Source: Thermofontimicrobium_A sp034505795
Lineage (GTDB): Bacteria > Zhuqueibacterota > Zhuqueibacteria > Thermofontimicrobiales > Thermofontimicrobiaceae
Length of the DNA: 5,408 bases
Assembly: GCA_034505795.1 (NCBI GenBank)
Contig: JAPDQM010000186.1
Coordinates: 1-5,408, forward strand
Direction of reading: 5' to 3'
The translations under genes and the position numbers were made by a program. The first letter of the stretch is position 1, and each line of letters starts with the position of its first letter. This document shows positions 4,748 to 5,408 of the stretch, in pieces. The notes under the pieces are model-generated. The model made no database searches. It saw nothing but the letters and a program-made list of their open reading frames with translations, and was not told where the DNA came from.

Positions 4748-4776
4748 TTGACAATTTGAATATTGAAATTTATTTG
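4748..4776 (+). promoter_or_regulatory. Weak candidate promoter for the mannosidase gene
   Basis: A perfect TTGACA lies at 4748-4753, but the hexamer 17 bases later (TATTTG, 4771-4776) matches a -10 box at only three positions. The site sits inside the degenerate repeat tract, about 80 bases before the start codon. It is a low-confidence candidate. Confidence 0.22.
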
Positions 4777-4843
4777 GAATTTGGAGATTGTGATTTGAGA
4801 TTGTATGCGAAGTATTTCTGTTTCCACAGGAAATTTAAATCCC

Positions 4844-4850
4844 AAAGGAA
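4844..4850 (+). promoter_or_regulatory. Ribosome binding site of the GH38 gene
   Basis: AAAGGAA ends 6 bases before ATG 4857 and fixes the start of a gene that runs off the window. Confidence 0.75.
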
Positions 4851-4856
4851 CCGACC

Positions 4857-5408
4857 ATGACTCATCCCCGAATCCATCTGATCTGCAACGCCCACCTCGA
4901 TCCTGTATGGCAATGGCGCTGGGAGGAGGGCTGCGCGGAAACGATTTCAACGTTCAGGACCGCCGTGGAATTGCTGCACGAATATCCCGATTTGATTTTC
5001 AATCATAATGAAGCGGTTCTCTATCAATGGATTTTGAAATACGATCTTGATCTATTTGCTGAGATTCAAAAATTGGTCAAAGCGGGACGCTGGTGCATCA
5101 GCGGCGGCTGGTATTTGCAGCCCGATGTCAATCTGCCTGGCACTGAATCGCTCATTCGCCATATCGCCGAAGGGAGAAGGTTTTTCAAAGCACATTTTGG
5201 CGTGCAGCCGATCGTGGCCTATAATTTCGATTCGTTCGGGCACAGCGGTGGTCTGCCGCAGCTTTTGAAACAGGCGGGCTATAAAATGTACATTCATCTC
5301 AGGCCCCAAAGTTCGGAGCTGGAATTGCCATCGGATTTGTATCGCTGGCGCGGCGTCGATGGTTCGGAGATTCTCGGCTATCGCATCGCAGTGGGGCTTT
5401 ATCATACC
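4857..5408 (+). CDS. Glycoside hydrolase family 38 alpha-mannosidase, N-terminal part (truncated by window end)
   Basis: The frame is open from ATG 4857 to the last base, giving 184 residues without a stop. It begins directly with the GH38 catalytic domain: IHLICNAHLDPVWQWRWEEG, with His13 and Asp15 as zinc ligands, then GRWCISGGWYLQPDVNLPG (78-95), SLIRHIAEGRRFF and AYNFDSFGHSGGLPQLL (121-137). Asp125 is the expected catalytic nucleophile. GH38 enzymes are retaining exo-alpha-mannosidases that use a divalent metal. Bacterial members are often near a thousand residues, so most of the gene lies beyond the window. No signal peptide is seen, which suggests a cytosolic enzyme acting on imported mannosides. 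AAAGGAA at 4844-4850 supports the start. It lies about 290 bases after mazF and is probably a separate transcript. The family is secure; substrate linkage is not determined. Confidence 0.95.
   Translation, partial: MTHPRIHLICNAHLDPVWQWRWEEGCAETISTFRTAVELLHEYPDLIFNHNEAVLYQWILKYDLDLFAEIQKLVKAGRWCISGGWYLQPDVNLPGTESLIRHIAEGRRFFKAHFGVQPIVAYNFDSFGHSGGLPQLLKQAGYKMYIHLRPQSSELELPSDLYRWRGVDGSEILGYRIAVGLYHT

Larger units (their letters stand above)
4631..4804. repeat. Degenerate TTTGGAA/TTTGAAA repeat tract
   Basis: The spacer between mazF and the mannosidase contains many variants of a 6-8 base word: TTTGAAATTTGG near 4633, AATTGGAATTTG at 4654-4665, AAATTTGGAATTTG at 4737-4750, ATTTGGAATTTGGAG at 4772-4786, and GATTGTGATTTGAGATTG from about 4787. 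Unit length is irregular, so it is not a clean tandem array. There is no convincing gene between 4566 and 4856. The tract could be decayed repeat DNA or AT-rich drift. Confidence 0.5.

Noticed and set aside
5052..5405. Minus-strand frame opposite the mannosidase
   Set aside because: It is an antisense shadow of a clear GH38 catalytic domain.

Overview
The window reads as bacterial chromosome of moderate base composition with clearly AT-rich intergenic spacers. Conserved household genes sit beside two small toxin-antitoxin (TA) modules. Some features are seen in uncultured candidate-phylum genomes of the FCB/KSB1 type: a stand-alone COG0392-type flippase, a TIM-barrel isomerase, DUF433/DUF5615 and MazEF modules, a GH38 mannosidase, and degenerate TTTGGAA-like intergenic repeats. 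That placement is only an impression from gene style. Standard stop usage is supported, because the truncated first gene and the DUF433 gene both end in TGA.

Layout, left to right. Positions 2-208 hold the C-terminal end of an unrecognised protein, followed by a spacer with an intrinsic terminator (366-402). A plus-strand cluster follows: a xylose-isomerase-like TIM-barrel protein (521-1384), a lysylphosphatidylglycerol-synthase/flippase-like integral membrane protein (1417-2433) and dihydrofolate reductase FolA (2473-2964). It closes with a two-tier stem-loop (2980-3041). A compact perfect hairpin (2432-2454) lies between the flippase stop and the folA start.

The central part (about 3036-4565) is a defence/TA islet of two divergent modules. 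On the minus strand a DUF433 antitoxin (3730-3485) overlaps by ATGA a DUF5615 PIN-like toxin. The toxin reading frame is cut by one in-frame TGA after codon 47 and also seems to have lost its natural stop, so it looks like a decaying pseudogene (3488-3036). On the plus strand a ribbon-helix-helix antitoxin (3952-4209) overlaps a MazF-type endoribonuclease (4203-4565). The two modules fire away from each other from near-consensus sigma-70 promoters. Both have perfect TTGACA boxes and 17-bp spacers, embedded in a spacer with several inverted repeats.

After mazF comes an AT-rich spacer with short degenerate repeats. The window ends inside a new plus-strand gene (4857 onward) encoding the N-terminal catalytic part of a GH38 alpha-mannosidase, with the metal-binding HLD and nucleophile-bearing NFDSFGHS motifs.

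The main points of interest are the nonsense-interrupted toxin beside an intact antitoxin, the shared divergent promoter region of two unrelated TA modules, the hairpin ahead of folA, and small palindromes near several gene starts. I did not find a clear, wholly new biological system.
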